Shown here: positions 8,520-16,608 of the stretch, in pieces
How positions within the stretch are numbered: position 1 is the stretch's first letter
Layout: each line of letters opens with the position of its first letter
Source of the DNA: an uncultured Eubacterium sp.
GTDB lineage: Bacteria; Bacillota; Clostridia; Lachnospirales; Lachnospiraceae
Direction of reading: 5' to 3'
DNA length: 64,000 nt
NCBI GenBank assembly: GCA_910583555.1
Contig: CAJTXO010000019.1
Coordinates: 10,171-74,170, forward strand
Notes under the pieces: generated by a model
Told to the model about the DNA's origin: nothing
Seen by the model: the letters and a program-made list of their open reading frames with translations, nothing else
Databases searched by the model: none
Position numbers and translations under genes: made by a program

Positions 8520-10265
8520 TCAAACTGTAAATTTCCGCATATGCTCATCGATCGTCTGCGCCACATCGTTAAGCTGTTTCGCATTGTCCGACATATCATC
8601 GATGACCTGATTCACTTCCTGAACCGATGCGGAAGTCTCTTCCGTTCCCGCCGCGTTTTGTTCCGCGATCGCCGTCAGGCTCTGGACGACATCTACCACA
8701 TTTACTCTGGCGCTGTCCATGCCCTCCGTTTTTTCGTATATTTTCGTTATTCCACTGATTGAATTATCAATTTCCGCCTGAACTTTGGCAAACATGCTCC
8801 CCGTCAGATCTACCTTCTGAACCTGGGAATCCATGACCGTTTTCACCTGATCCATCGTTTTTACTGCTTTCGCCGCGTCTTCCATAAGCGAATTCGTGAT
8901 TTGCTGCACTTTCATGGCAGACTCATTGGACTGCTCCGCCAGTTTCTGGATCTGATTTGCCACAACCGCAAAGCCTTTCCCCTGTTCTCCGGCACGCGCC
9001 GCTTCAATCGAGGCGTTTAGGGAAAGAAGGTTCGTCTCCTCCGCGATCGAAGTGATCAGTTCGATCGCATCCTGAATCTTCATCGCCGATTCATTCGTCG
9101 TATTTGTCTGTTCAAAAATCTGCTCAAATGACTCTTTTACTTCCGCGTTTATACTTTCCAGTTCTTTCAGGGTTTTCACTGCCTCCGTACCAGATTCATG
9201 CATGCTCTCCACATTCGCGCGCAGTCTCGCCACTTCCTCGTTCGTTTCCTTAACCATATCACCGATCACGATCACACTCTCGGTAGCCGCCTGCGTATCG
9301 GATGCCTGGGACGACGCCCCCTCCGCCATATCATGAATCGCATGGTTGATCTGACCGATCGTCTGTGCTGTCACCGTGGCATTTCCACTCAAGCTGTCTG
9401 AAGACTGGAACAGTTTCTGGCTCTGTTCCTGCAGCTCTGTCACAGCGTTTCTCAACTGATCCTGAACGCTGCATACCGCCCGCGTCATCAGTCCTATCTC
9501 GTCACGGCTGTTTCGCAGTTTATCAATCTCCGGCACCCTGGTAAAATCCAGATTCCCCATACGGGAAACAATGCCGGCGATCTTCCGGAGCGGACGGAAC
9601 ATGAAATGAAAACCGAAAAACGCGATCACTAATCCGATCACCGTAGCGATGATTGCCGATACGGCCATCACGTTTCCTACAAAATTGACCGTCTCCATCA
9701 CTTCATCCTCACCGGCGGTAACAACAAACAGGAAACACCCGTTTGGATTCGCATAATAGGCCGCGTATTTCGTATCGCCTTTAAAATCATACGATACGAT
9801 CTTTGATTCGACATCTTTTCCCGCCTGAAGGTCCGCGGCCGCCTGGGATACCACTTCATTTTCCACCGGCTTCCCGATCTTCTCTTTATTCGGATGATAA
9901 CACATGTTGCCATCCGGTGTCACAACGTATGCGTAACTGCCTGAGACGCCTTTTACTTCCACATTTTGAAACAGTTCTTCCAGTTTTTCCGCGGAAAGAC
10001 CTACGCCCACGCCATAGGAATAAACCTCCAGATCCAAAACCCGGCCATTCGTTTCCGCAAGGTCATACATATAGTTCTTAGTCGTGTCCTCCATAAGCTG
10101 CCGTACCTTCGGCATCGCAACAATGATCGTAGTAGCCGCGGTCAATACGATCATCGCAGCTACAAAAATAATACTTTTAAATTTCAATGGCAGGCCTACA
10201 TGGTTTGCCTTCGTCTCTTTATGGTGCTTGTTCTCTGTTTCTACCTTCTCCTTATTCCGTCCCAT
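8520..10265 (-). CDS. methyl-accepting chemotaxis protein
   Basis: A 581-residue transmembrane chemoreceptor. Order: short charged cytoplasmic N terminus, first membrane helix (about 29-50, IIFVAAMIVLTAATTIIV), an extracellular Cache-like sensor region (about 51-190), second membrane helix (about 196-220), HAMP linker (about 222-275), then a coiled-coil signalling domain with the hairpin tip ITSIAEETNLLSLNASIEAA, which contacts CheA and CheW. The ligand is unknown. The ribosome binding site AAGGGGG is nine bases before the ATG. It follows trmL by 15 bases and cheX is just upstream, which fits a small chemotaxis-related transcription unit. Confidence 0.88.
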   Translation of the reverse strand: MGRNKEKVETENKHHKETKANHVGLPLKFKSIIFVAAMIVLTAATTIIVAMPKVRQLMEDTTKNYMYDLAETNGRVLDLEVYSYGVGVGLSAEKLEELFQNVEVKGVSGSYAYVVTPDGNMCYHPNKEKIGKPVENEVVSQAAADLQAGKDVESKIVSYDFKGDTKYAAYYANPNGCFLFVVTAGEDEVMETVNFVGNVMAVSAIIATVIGLVIAFFGFHFMFRPLRKIAGIVSRMGNLDFTRVPEIDKLRNSRDEIGLMTRAVCSVQDQLRNAVTELQEQSQKLFQSSDSLSGNATVTAQTIGQINHAIHDMAEGASSQASDTQAATESVIVIGDMVKETNEEVARLRANVESMHESGTEAVKTLKELESINAEVKESFEQIFEQTNTTNESAMKIQDAIELITSIAEETNLLSLNASIEAARAGEQGKGFAVVANQIQKLAEQSNESAMKVQQITNSLMEDAAKAVKTMDQVKTVMDSQVQKVDLTGSMFAKVQAEIDNSISGITKIYEKTEGMDSARVNVVDVVQSLTAIAEQNAAGTEETSASVQEVNQVIDDMSDNAKQLNDVAQTIDEHMRKFTV

Positions 10266-10280
10266 AATAGGCGTCCCCCT

Positions 10281-10784
10281 TTAATTCTCTCTCTTCCACG
10301 AGAGCCTGTGCAGATTCCCTTCCGTATTTAACTGCTGAAATCCCTGCTGGCGCAGTGCTTCATAGAGCACGATCGCCACCGAATTTCCCAGGTTCAGGGA
10401 ACGAATGTCCCCCAGCATCGGAATCCGAATCGCTTTTTCCTCATTTTCCACTAGCATATCCTCGGGTATTCCCGCACTTTCCTTCCCGAACATAATGTAG
10501 CAGCCATCCTCGTATCTCACATCCGAATACACGCGACGTGCCTTCGTCGTAGCCATATAGACGCATGCTCCCGGATTTTTCTCCTTGAAGTCTTCATAAC
10601 TATCATATATGATATAATCCAGTTGATCCCAGTAATCAAGTCCGGCACGCCTCACCTGCTTCTCCGTAATCTGAAACCCCATCGGCTCGATCAAATGAAG
10701 CCTTGCACCAGCAGCCACGCATGTCCGTCCTATATTTCCTGTATTCGCCGGTATTTCTGGTTCTAATAATACAATGTTCAGCAT
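10281..10784 (-). CDS. trmL: tRNA (cytidine/uridine-2'-O-)-methyltransferase, TrmL-like
   Basis: A 167-residue SPOUT-class methyltransferase, the normal size for TrmL, which methylates the 2'-OH of the wobble nucleotide 34 in certain leucine tRNAs using S-adenosylmethionine. Family motifs are all present: MLNIVLLEPEIPANTGNIGR, the middle MFGKESAGIP, and the knot segment IPMLGDIRSLNLGNSVAIVL. The ATG at 10784 is chosen; an upstream in-frame TTG at 10793 overlaps the cheX stop and has no better ribosome binding site. It is packed between cheX and the chemoreceptor gene, likely cotranscribed. Confidence 0.85.
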   Translation of the reverse strand: MLNIVLLEPEIPANTGNIGRTCVAAGARLHLIEPMGFQITEKQVRRAGLDYWDQLDYIIYDSYEDFKEKNPGACVYMATTKARRVYSDVRYEDGCYIMFGKESAGIPEDMLVENEEKAIRIPMLGDIRSLNLGNSVAIVLYEALRQQGFQQLNTEGNLHRLSWKREN

Positions 10785-10789
10785 CGTTC

Positions 10790-11257
10790 TCAACCCTGTT
10801 TGAGCGCCAGATACAATTCCACCGTCGTATCCTCAAAACTAAGCGGGACACAGAGGTTTTTGGCATACGTATTCGTAAAACTCACCTGCCCGTGGGATAA
10901 TGTGGGGGGGGTAATATCGATACCGATCCCATTCGCTGAAAAAACAGTAGCGGCATTTCCCATAACCATATTTCCCAGTTCACTGAGCGCACTGGCTGCA
11001 AATTCATCAATCTCCTTTACATCCGTCATACACATCTTTGAAGCGATCCCGCACGCGCTCTTCTCTGACATCGCCATGATCACCTGACCACGCATCTCTC
11101 CCGTCACGCCGATCATGATCACCCATGTATTCGGATCAAACTTTGCTTCCTTTAACGATGGCTTATGCATCGATGCATCCACAAAGCACATATCCTGTAG
11201 TACTTTTTTGGCCGCCATTAAAAAAGGATTTATATGTTCTGCATTCAGTGTAGCCAT
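10790..11257 (-). CDS. cheX: CheX-like chemotaxis phosphatase
   Basis: A 155-residue CheC/CheX/FliY-family protein. CheX dephosphorylates CheY-P to reset chemotactic signalling. The characteristic helix with the E-x-x-N pair is visible in SALSELGNMVMGNAATVF, and the beta strand phrase IDITPPTLSHG follows. There is one such helix, as in CheX. The ATG at 11257 follows a purine-rich GGGGAAAGGGAAATT stretch. A longer reading frame to 11311 lacks support. The neighbouring methyl-accepting protein gives a functional link, although other CheC-family roles remain possible. Confidence 0.78.
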   Translation of the reverse strand: MATLNAEHINPFLMAAKKVLQDMCFVDASMHKPSLKEAKFDPNTWVIMIGVTGEMRGQVIMAMSEKSACGIASKMCMTDVKEIDEFAASALSELGNMVMGNAATVFSANGIGIDITPPTLSHGQVSFTNTYAKNLCVPLSFEDTTVELYLALKQG

Positions 11258-11353
11258 AATTTCCCTTTCCCCTTTCTGTAGTATCGTACTGCTTTCCACC
11301 CTAAATTCCAACTATAAATAGTGCTAAAAATCCTAATTTTAAGTATATCATGT

Positions 11354-12511
11354 TTACTGCCATCTGTCTATAAATTTCTGTATCTTTTCCAACGCCCTTT
11401 TCAGATCGTCGATCGAATACGCGTACGAGATCCGAAGAAATCCTTCGCCGCATTTGCCGAACGCGTCGCCCGGCACGACCGCCACCCGCTGTTCCTGTAA
11501 AAGTTTCGTCGCAAACTCCTCGCTCGACATGCCGTATTTACCAATATTAGGAAATACGTAAAAAGCCCCGTACGGCTCAAAACACGGCAGTCCCATCTCA
11601 TTTAATTCCCGGACGAGGAACCGCCGTCTCTGATCATAGGACTCGCGCATCCGCTCCACATCTCCCAAGCCGTTGCGGAGTGCTTCTATGGCAGCGTACT
11701 GGCTCGTCGTAGGCGCGCTCATGATGACATACTGGTGGATCTTCGTCATCTGGGCGATGATCTCCCTCGGAGCGGCCGCGTACCCCAGGCGCCACCCGGT
11801 CATGGCAAATGATTTGGAAAAGCCGTTGATCACGACCGTTCTCTCCGCCATTCCCGGCAGACTGGCGATCGACACATGTTTTCCCTGATAGCTCAGTTCC
11901 GAATAAATCTCGTCCGACATGACGAACAGATCATGTTTTTTTACAATGTCCGCGATCACCTGCAGTTCTCCCGCCGACATGACAGCTCCCGTCGGATTGT
12001 TAGGGAACGGCAGGACGACCATTTTCGTTTTATCCGTGATCGCCTCTTTCAGCTTTTTCCCCGTCAGCTTAAATTCATCCTTTTCCTCCAGCGACACGCG
12101 GACCGGCACACCGCCGGCCATCTTCACACAGGGAACATAGGAAACAAAGCACGGTTCGGGTATGATCACCTCGTCGCCCGGGTCGAGCATCGCGCGGAAC
12201 CCGATATCAATAGCCTCACTCCCGCCGACCGTCACCAGTATTTCGTCCGGCCCGTACGGCAGTCCGAACCGCTCAGACAGATATGTATGGATTGCTTCGC
12301 GCAGCGGCAGAAGCCCTGCGTTTGACGTATAATAAGTCCTTCCTTTTTCCAGCGAATAGATGCCTTCCTCCCGGATGTGCCAGGGCGTATCAAAGTCCGG
12401 TTCCCCGACACCGAGTGAAATGACATGTTCCATCGTATTGGCAACGTCAAAAAAGCGGCGTATGCCGGATGGCTCCAGTTCCATAACGAGTTTTGACAGT
12501 GGATTTCTCAT
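11354..12511 (-). CDS. class I aminotransferase, Lrp-linked
   Basis: A 385-residue PLP-dependent aminotransferase. Landmarks are ISLGVGEPDFDTP, VLPFPNNPTGAV, SDEIYSELSYQG, the PLP lysine in NGFSKSFAMTGWRLGYA, and FLRISYAYS near the end. It resembles AspC/AlaT-type enzymes that interconvert amino acids and 2-oxo acids. The ATG overlaps the stop of the upstream Lrp/AsnC regulator by four bases (ATGA), so translation is coupled. The regulator probably controls this gene in response to an amino acid. The exact substrate is not readable. Confidence 0.83.
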   Translation of the reverse strand: MRNPLSKLVMELEPSGIRRFFDVANTMEHVISLGVGEPDFDTPWHIREEGIYSLEKGRTYYTSNAGLLPLREAIHTYLSERFGLPYGPDEILVTVGGSEAIDIGFRAMLDPGDEVIIPEPCFVSYVPCVKMAGGVPVRVSLEEKDEFKLTGKKLKEAITDKTKMVVLPFPNNPTGAVMSAGELQVIADIVKKHDLFVMSDEIYSELSYQGKHVSIASLPGMAERTVVINGFSKSFAMTGWRLGYAAAPREIIAQMTKIHQYVIMSAPTTSQYAAIEALRNGLGDVERMRESYDQRRRFLVRELNEMGLPCFEPYGAFYVFPNIGKYGMSSEEFATKLLQEQRVAVVPGDAFGKCGEGFLRISYAYSIDDLKRALEKIQKFIDRWQ

Positions 12512-12996
12512 GGCGCGATCAACATCCTCTCATCTTCATTACTCTCTTTTACGAGCGGCAGTCCATGTTCTTTATATTTTTTCAGCACAAAATACGTGGC
12601 CGTGCTCATGATCGACTCCATCGGCGCGAGTTTTGTCGTAACGAACCTCGCGACCTCCTTCATGCTCTTCCCCTCGATCATGACAGTCAGGTCAAAACCC
12701 CCGCTCATCAGGTACACGCTCGCGACCTCATCAAACTGGTAGATCCGCTCCGCCACCTTGTCAAACCCGCGCCCGCGCTGGGGCGTCACTTTTACTTCGA
12801 TCAGCGCCGTCACGACTTCGTTGTCTGTCTTTTCCCAGTTGATAAGCGCCGGATAGCCGCAGATCACCCCGTCTTCTTCCATGCTCCGGATCGTCTCATT
12901 TATCTCTTCCGGCGTCGAATCCAGCATGGCGGCCAGGTCTTCCGCCGTCATCCTCGCATTTTTTGATATATTCCTTAATATTTTTTCCTGAAGCAT
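12508..12996 (-). CDS. Lrp/AsnC-family transcriptional regulator
   Basis: A 162-residue feast/famine regulator. The N-terminal winged helix-turn-helix covers about residues 1-60 (NISKNARMTAEDLAAMLDST with the recognition region after it) and the C-terminal amino-acid-sensing RAM domain about 65-145 (VASVYLMSGGFDLTVMIEGK). Such proteins form octamers and bind amino acids to regulate metabolism genes. It is translationally coupled to the aminotransferase downstream and starts 25 bases after the AIR-synthase-like gene, making it part of a four-gene unit headed by VanW. Confidence 0.88.
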   Translation of the reverse strand: MLQEKILRNISKNARMTAEDLAAMLDSTPEEINETIRSMEEDGVICGYPALINWEKTDNEVVTALIEVKVTPQRGRGFDKVAERIYQFDEVASVYLMSGGFDLTVMIEGKSMKEVARFVTTKLAPMESIMSTATYFVLKKYKEHGLPLVKESNEDERMLIAP

Positions 12997-13021
12997 AGGC
13001 CCCTTCCTTTCTTTATCCTGA

Positions 13022-14008
13022 CTACGGCTGATCCGGCGCAGGTGGAACTAAAAATCTCGTTTCCTCCCCGTTGACGATCACCCTGTCGCGCCCGTCCGTC
13101 GCCGTCCCGATGACTGCTGCCGGAACACCTCTTGCGGTCAAATGTTCCGCCAGTGCCGCGCCGTTTTTTGTTCCCGCCAGCAGAACGCCGTCCGACGCGA
13201 TGAGATACGGATTCCTGTCAAAATATTCACAAATTTCTATCGTTTCCTGGCGGATCGGAATCTTTTTCAGATCCACCCGGACGCCCGTCCCCGATGCCTC
13301 GGCCATCTCCCACAGCGAGCCAAAGACGCCTTCCGCGCCTACGCTGCATAACGCGGCCGCTCCGCATGAAACAGAGGCTTCCGCCGCCGCCGCGCAGCTC
13401 ATTTCCCGGACGCCGTCCGCCGCCCGATCAAGAAAATCCTGAGAGAAACGAGCGCGCAGTCCGCTCCTTTCCTCTTCTATGACCAGTTCTGCCGCCCCGG
13501 TCTGCCCGGCCCATTTCGTCATCACCAGATCAAACCCCGGCTCCAGATTTCCGCTGCGCACATCGGTTTTTCCTGGCACAAAGCCGGTTCCCGACAGGGA
13601 AATAACCGGCTCTGACAGTTCTTTCAGCACTTCGGTGTGGCCGCCGAGTATGTCCACCTGATACGACGAAGACAGCTGCGCCAGTTCACGCATAGCTGTT
13701 TTTATCATAGGTTCAGTGTCCGCTGCCGGCAGATACAGGTCGACGAGCATACCGGCGAGCTGTCCGCCCGCCGCCGCCATATCATTTGCCAGCCGGTAAA
13801 ATGCCCTTTTTCCCGCCCGTTCTGCATTTCCTTTCACGGAAACAGACGCGGCAAGCAAATGGTTCTTTTCCCCTGTCTTTTCCCCGACCGCGAGCCTGCC
13901 GAAACTTTCGCCGGCCGCCGGGCCCTGCACGAGATTTCCGCTTCGATACGTGATCTGTTTGAGAACGGAACGTTTGAGAACCGTCTCTGAAATCTTTCCT
14001 GTCCGCAT
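13022..14008 (-). CDS. AIR synthase-related protein (PurM/HypE-like fold)
   Basis: A 328-residue protein with the two-domain PurM/HypE/ThiL/SelD architecture: an ATP-binding N-terminal half (AGMLVDLYLPA, VDILGGHTEV, ISLSGTGFVP) and a C-terminal half (SVGAEGVFGSLWEMAEASG, then VRVDLKKIPIRQETIEI). It resembles HypE-type proteins annotated as hydrogenase-maturation-like but no other hyp gene is nearby, so the reaction is unknown. The ATG at 14008 follows AAGGATGG; a longer frame to 14149 would overlap the VanW gene and is rejected. It lies 28 bases after vanW and 25 before the Lrp gene. Confidence 0.7.
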   Translation of the reverse strand: MRTGKISETVLKRSVLKQITYRSGNLVQGPAAGESFGRLAVGEKTGEKNHLLAASVSVKGNAERAGKRAFYRLANDMAAAGGQLAGMLVDLYLPAADTEPMIKTAMRELAQLSSSYQVDILGGHTEVLKELSEPVISLSGTGFVPGKTDVRSGNLEPGFDLVMTKWAGQTGAAELVIEEERSGLRARFSQDFLDRAADGVREMSCAAAAEASVSCGAAALCSVGAEGVFGSLWEMAEASGTGVRVDLKKIPIRQETIEICEYFDRNPYLIASDGVLLAGTKNGAALAEHLTARGVPAAVIGTATDGRDRVIVNGEETRFLVPPAPDQP

Positions 14009-14036
14009 GGCGCATCCATCCTTTTTTGTCACATCA

Positions 14037-15683
14037 TCACGGCGTCGTCCCGGCATCCTGCCCGCTCCCCGGATTTTGAGCCGCACCCGGATCCTGTGCT
14101 GCTCCGGCATCCTGCCCTGTCTGGGAACCCTGGCCCGCCTGAGAAGCATCGCCGCCTGTATTTCCTGTCGTGTTACCCGCCGTATTTCCTGAATTTCCGC
14201 TGTTTCCGCTGCCGCCGCTGCTGCCCGTTCTGCCAGATGTGCTATCGCGCTGCGGCGTTCTCGCGCTCGGCTTCTTCGTCTCGCGCGGTTTTTTCGTCGC
14301 TGCCGGTTTCGGCGTCTTCTGCGGCGCTTTCATGGAACCTTTCGTCACATACCGCGGCGAAGCGGAGTACGTGCTGGAATTGATCTGCGTCTTCGTTTCT
14401 TTTCCATTTTCCGTCACGATCTTCCACAGTTTTGCCTTGTAACCGGTATGCGCTTCCTGCGTCACTGTCATATACGACTCCGGTTTTGTCTTATCATATG
14501 TCACCTTATCGGCTCCTGGCTCGATCGTATCAGTCACTTCCGATTCAAAGCGGATCTTACGATCAGAACTTCTCGTCTCCTCTCCGTATATCGTAAACGA
14601 GATCGTCCCGCCATATGTACCGCCCTGGATGTAAACCGGTACATCGGTATCATTTTTGAACTTAAAGTCTTTGTAATCACCGGCGATCGCCGCATCCATC
14701 GACGGTTTCACATAACTGACCACCATCGAGTGCGGACTCCTCTCCGCGATTTCGAGTTCCGCCCGCAAAACGGCGTTGTACAGCGTCGTCGATACCTGGC
14801 AGACGCCTCCGCCGAGACTGTCTTCCACTTTACCATTATTGTAGGACGCCGCTTCGTAATATCCGTTTTCCTCTGTCAGCGGCGAAATCGTATCATGCAC
14901 CGAAAATGTCTCGCCGGGATAGATGACCGACCCGTTTATGAGCCGCGCCGCATTGGCAAGATTTTTCGAGCGGTTTACATTTCCCGCGCTGAAATTCGTG
15001 GAAAATGTACCGATCTTGTCTTTACATTTGGCCGCCGCTTCATACGAAACCTTCGGCTGTTCCACTTTTACATTCGCCGTGACGCGGATCACGTCCTCGC
15101 CCTGTGCCTCATCGATCGCCTGCTTGATCTGCTGGCACGTTTCATCCACATCGAGACTGACGCCTTCCCTCGACTTTGTATAGACAAAATTTCCATCTTT
15201 CATTTTGACCGTGGCGTTTTTTGCCTCCTTGCACAATTTCCGGCATTTCTTTTTTACAAATTTTTTCAAAACACTATCGTCGAACGTCGCCTCGATCGGA
15301 TAGCTGATCTTCCCCTGGGACGCTTCTTTGATCTGCTTGTAATTTTCTATCATCGTCCCGCTTTTTCCGACAGACATCGCATTTTCCAGAAAATCGCCGG
15401 CCGAGAACTCATATCCGAGCTCGCCAACTGTGGCAGACACGGTCTGTCCGCTCACATCCACTTCCACGACCCGGTTCAAACGGCCTTCCGCATAGGCGTT
15501 GACGGCCTGCTGCGCCTCTTCTCCGGACATGCCGCCGATCTCGATCTGACCGACCCTTACCCCTTCACAGATCACGCCGTCCTCGGGCTTGATCCGTCCG
15601 TAACTAATGAATACATACGCCGCGATCAGGGCAAACATAAATACGATAACAGCCGCGGCTGTCAAAAAACCTTTTTTCTGCAA
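14037..15683 (-). CDS. VanW-family membrane-anchored protein
   Basis: A 548-residue protein anchored by an N-terminal helix (about 8-28, AAAVIVFMFALIAAYVF). It carries a peptidoglycan-binding YoaR-like domain (about 60-210), the VanW domain (about 215-350, containing YPGETFSVHDTIS and LGGGVCQVSTTLYNA), a G5-like beta segment and a long Gly/Ser/Asn/Pro/Gln-rich tail after about residue 430. VanW proteins occur in glycopeptide-resistance clusters and cell envelopes, but their function is unknown. No other van gene is present, so it is not a resistance marker here. The start is TTG at 15683 with GGGAGG seven bases upstream. It heads the AIR-synthase/Lrp/aminotransferase unit. Confidence 0.82.
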   Translation of the reverse strand: MQKKGFLTAAAVIVFMFALIAAYVFISYGRIKPEDGVICEGVRVGQIEIGGMSGEEAQQAVNAYAEGRLNRVVEVDVSGQTVSATVGELGYEFSAGDFLENAMSVGKSGTMIENYKQIKEASQGKISYPIEATFDDSVLKKFVKKKCRKLCKEAKNATVKMKDGNFVYTKSREGVSLDVDETCQQIKQAIDEAQGEDVIRVTANVKVEQPKVSYEAAAKCKDKIGTFSTNFSAGNVNRSKNLANAARLINGSVIYPGETFSVHDTISPLTEENGYYEAASYNNGKVEDSLGGGVCQVSTTLYNAVLRAELEIAERSPHSMVVSYVKPSMDAAIAGDYKDFKFKNDTDVPVYIQGGTYGGTISFTIYGEETRSSDRKIRFESEVTDTIEPGADKVTYDKTKPESYMTVTQEAHTGYKAKLWKIVTENGKETKTQINSSTYSASPRYVTKGSMKAPQKTPKPAATKKPRETKKPSARTPQRDSTSGRTGSSGGSGNSGNSGNTAGNTTGNTGGDASQAGQGSQTGQDAGAAQDPGAAQNPGSGQDAGTTP

Positions 15684-15737
15684 TTAAAGTCCTCCCTTGC
15701 ACATTTTCTAATCCTGTATTAAACTATAAAAGGAGCA

Positions 15738-15836
15738 TCAGTCCACATAAGGTAATAAAATTCCTGCCAGCATCGCCAGAATGAGCAACGCGCAGATAAT
15801 AACAGCTACCATCCGCTGTTTTTTGCGGTTCATCAT
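15738..15836 (-). CDS. 32-residue single-helix membrane peptide
   Basis: A short frame reads MMNRKKQRMVAVIICALLIL and ends PYVD: a basic N terminus followed by one hydrophobic helix. AAGGAGG lies nine bases before the first ATG. The size and the basic-then-hydrophobic pattern are like DUF4044/Prli42-type small membrane proteins of Firmicutes, but the family name is a guess. It lies 54 bases before VanW on the same strand and is divergent from the TPR gene. Confidence 0.6.
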   Translation of the reverse strand: MMNRKKQRMVAVIICALLILAMLAGILLPYVD

Positions 15837-15887
15837 GGTTCCCTACCTCCTTACTAAAAATATTTATATACTGAAAGGATGAATAAC

Positions 15888-16529
15888 ATGTTTTCAAATA
15901 TTCCTATTCCCTCAATTTTTATATGCTTTCTGATCTTCTGCGCCTGGATCTACTATGAAAGACACAAATCCACGCGTGAATACGAGCGCAGATCCCGCGA
16001 GTTCTGGGACCGCGAAGACGAGGCAAACCACACAAAAAATAAAGATATTTCGGGCCTCCCCCTGATCGCTCCGGATGTGGAACGTATCCCCATGCCCGAA
16101 ACCGATGACGAGAACATCTGCTATTATCAGGAAAAAGTCAAAATCAGCCTGGCAAAACCGATGATGGATCTGTCCGCCTATACAAACACCGATTTAAAGT
16201 TAGCATATGGCACGGGAAATTTCAAGACTTTATCCGAATATGACGAAAATTTTAATGTTTTTTTAATGAATCTGTCAAATCTCGGAAAGGCGTACCGCAC
16301 AGCCGGCATGCTGCCGGAATCCGCCGGCGCGTACGAACAGTGCATCGCCGCCGGCTCGGATAAGTCCACCGATTATAAGTCCCTCGCCTACGCGTATGCC
16401 ATGACGGGAAACCGGGGAAAACTCGAGGAACTGATCGCCTCCGTCGGGCAATCTGACCTGCCAAAAGGGGCAGCTCTCGCCGAAGCGATGCGCGCCATCC
16501 TGAATGACCCGGCGGTTTATGAGGAATGA
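15888..16529 (+). CDS. membrane-anchored TPR-like hypothetical protein
   Basis: A 213-residue protein with an N-terminal membrane helix (IPSIFICFLIFCAWIYY) and a cytoplasmic part containing tetratricopeptide-like helices (about 120-205: LGKAYRTAGMLPESAGAYEQ, then YKSLAYAYAMTGN). TPR units mediate protein contacts; the partner is unknown. The ATG at 15888 is preferred since AAAGGA lies eight bases upstream; an ATG at 15879 would overlap that site. The last codons run into a tandem repeat shared with the tail of the convergent radical SAM gene. Confidence 0.7.
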   Translation: MFSNIPIPSIFICFLIFCAWIYYERHKSTREYERRSREFWDREDEANHTKNKDISGLPLIAPDVERIPMPETDDENICYYQEKVKISLAKPMMDLSAYTNTDLKLAYGTGNFKTLSEYDENFNVFLMNLSNLGKAYRTAGMLPESAGAYEQCIAAGSDKSTDYKSLAYAYAMTGNRGKLEELIASVGQSDLPKGAALAEAMRAILNDPAVYEE

Positions 16530-16608
16530 ACCCGCGGCTTATCCGGCTGTGCTTCATATATGACCAGGCGGCTTATCGGAATGAACCCGCGGTTTATGAC
16601 GAATGGCC
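16505..16608. repeat. imperfect tandem duplication at two converging gene ends
   Basis: Two adjacent copies (16505-16560 and 16561-about 16608) share TGACCxGGCGGyTTAT, then GGAATGAACCCGCGG and yTTAT. The first covers the end of the TPR gene. The second reaches the stop region of the radical SAM gene, whose last residues it encodes. Confidence 0.55.

Noticed and set aside
13979..14149. N-terminal extension of the AIR-synthase-like gene
   Set aside because: It would overlap the VanW 3' end by over 100 bases and lacks a ribosome binding site; the ATG at 14008 has AAGGATGG.
14037..15683. VanW as a sign of a vancomycin-resistance cluster
   Set aside because: No vanA/B ligase, vanH, vanX or linked vanR/S is present; the two-component system at 21.9-24.0 kb is far away and generic.
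14448..15722. Open frame of 424 codons on the plus strand opposite VanW
   Set aside because: Antisense to a gene with clear VanW motifs and an ideal ribosome binding site; the translated product looks random.
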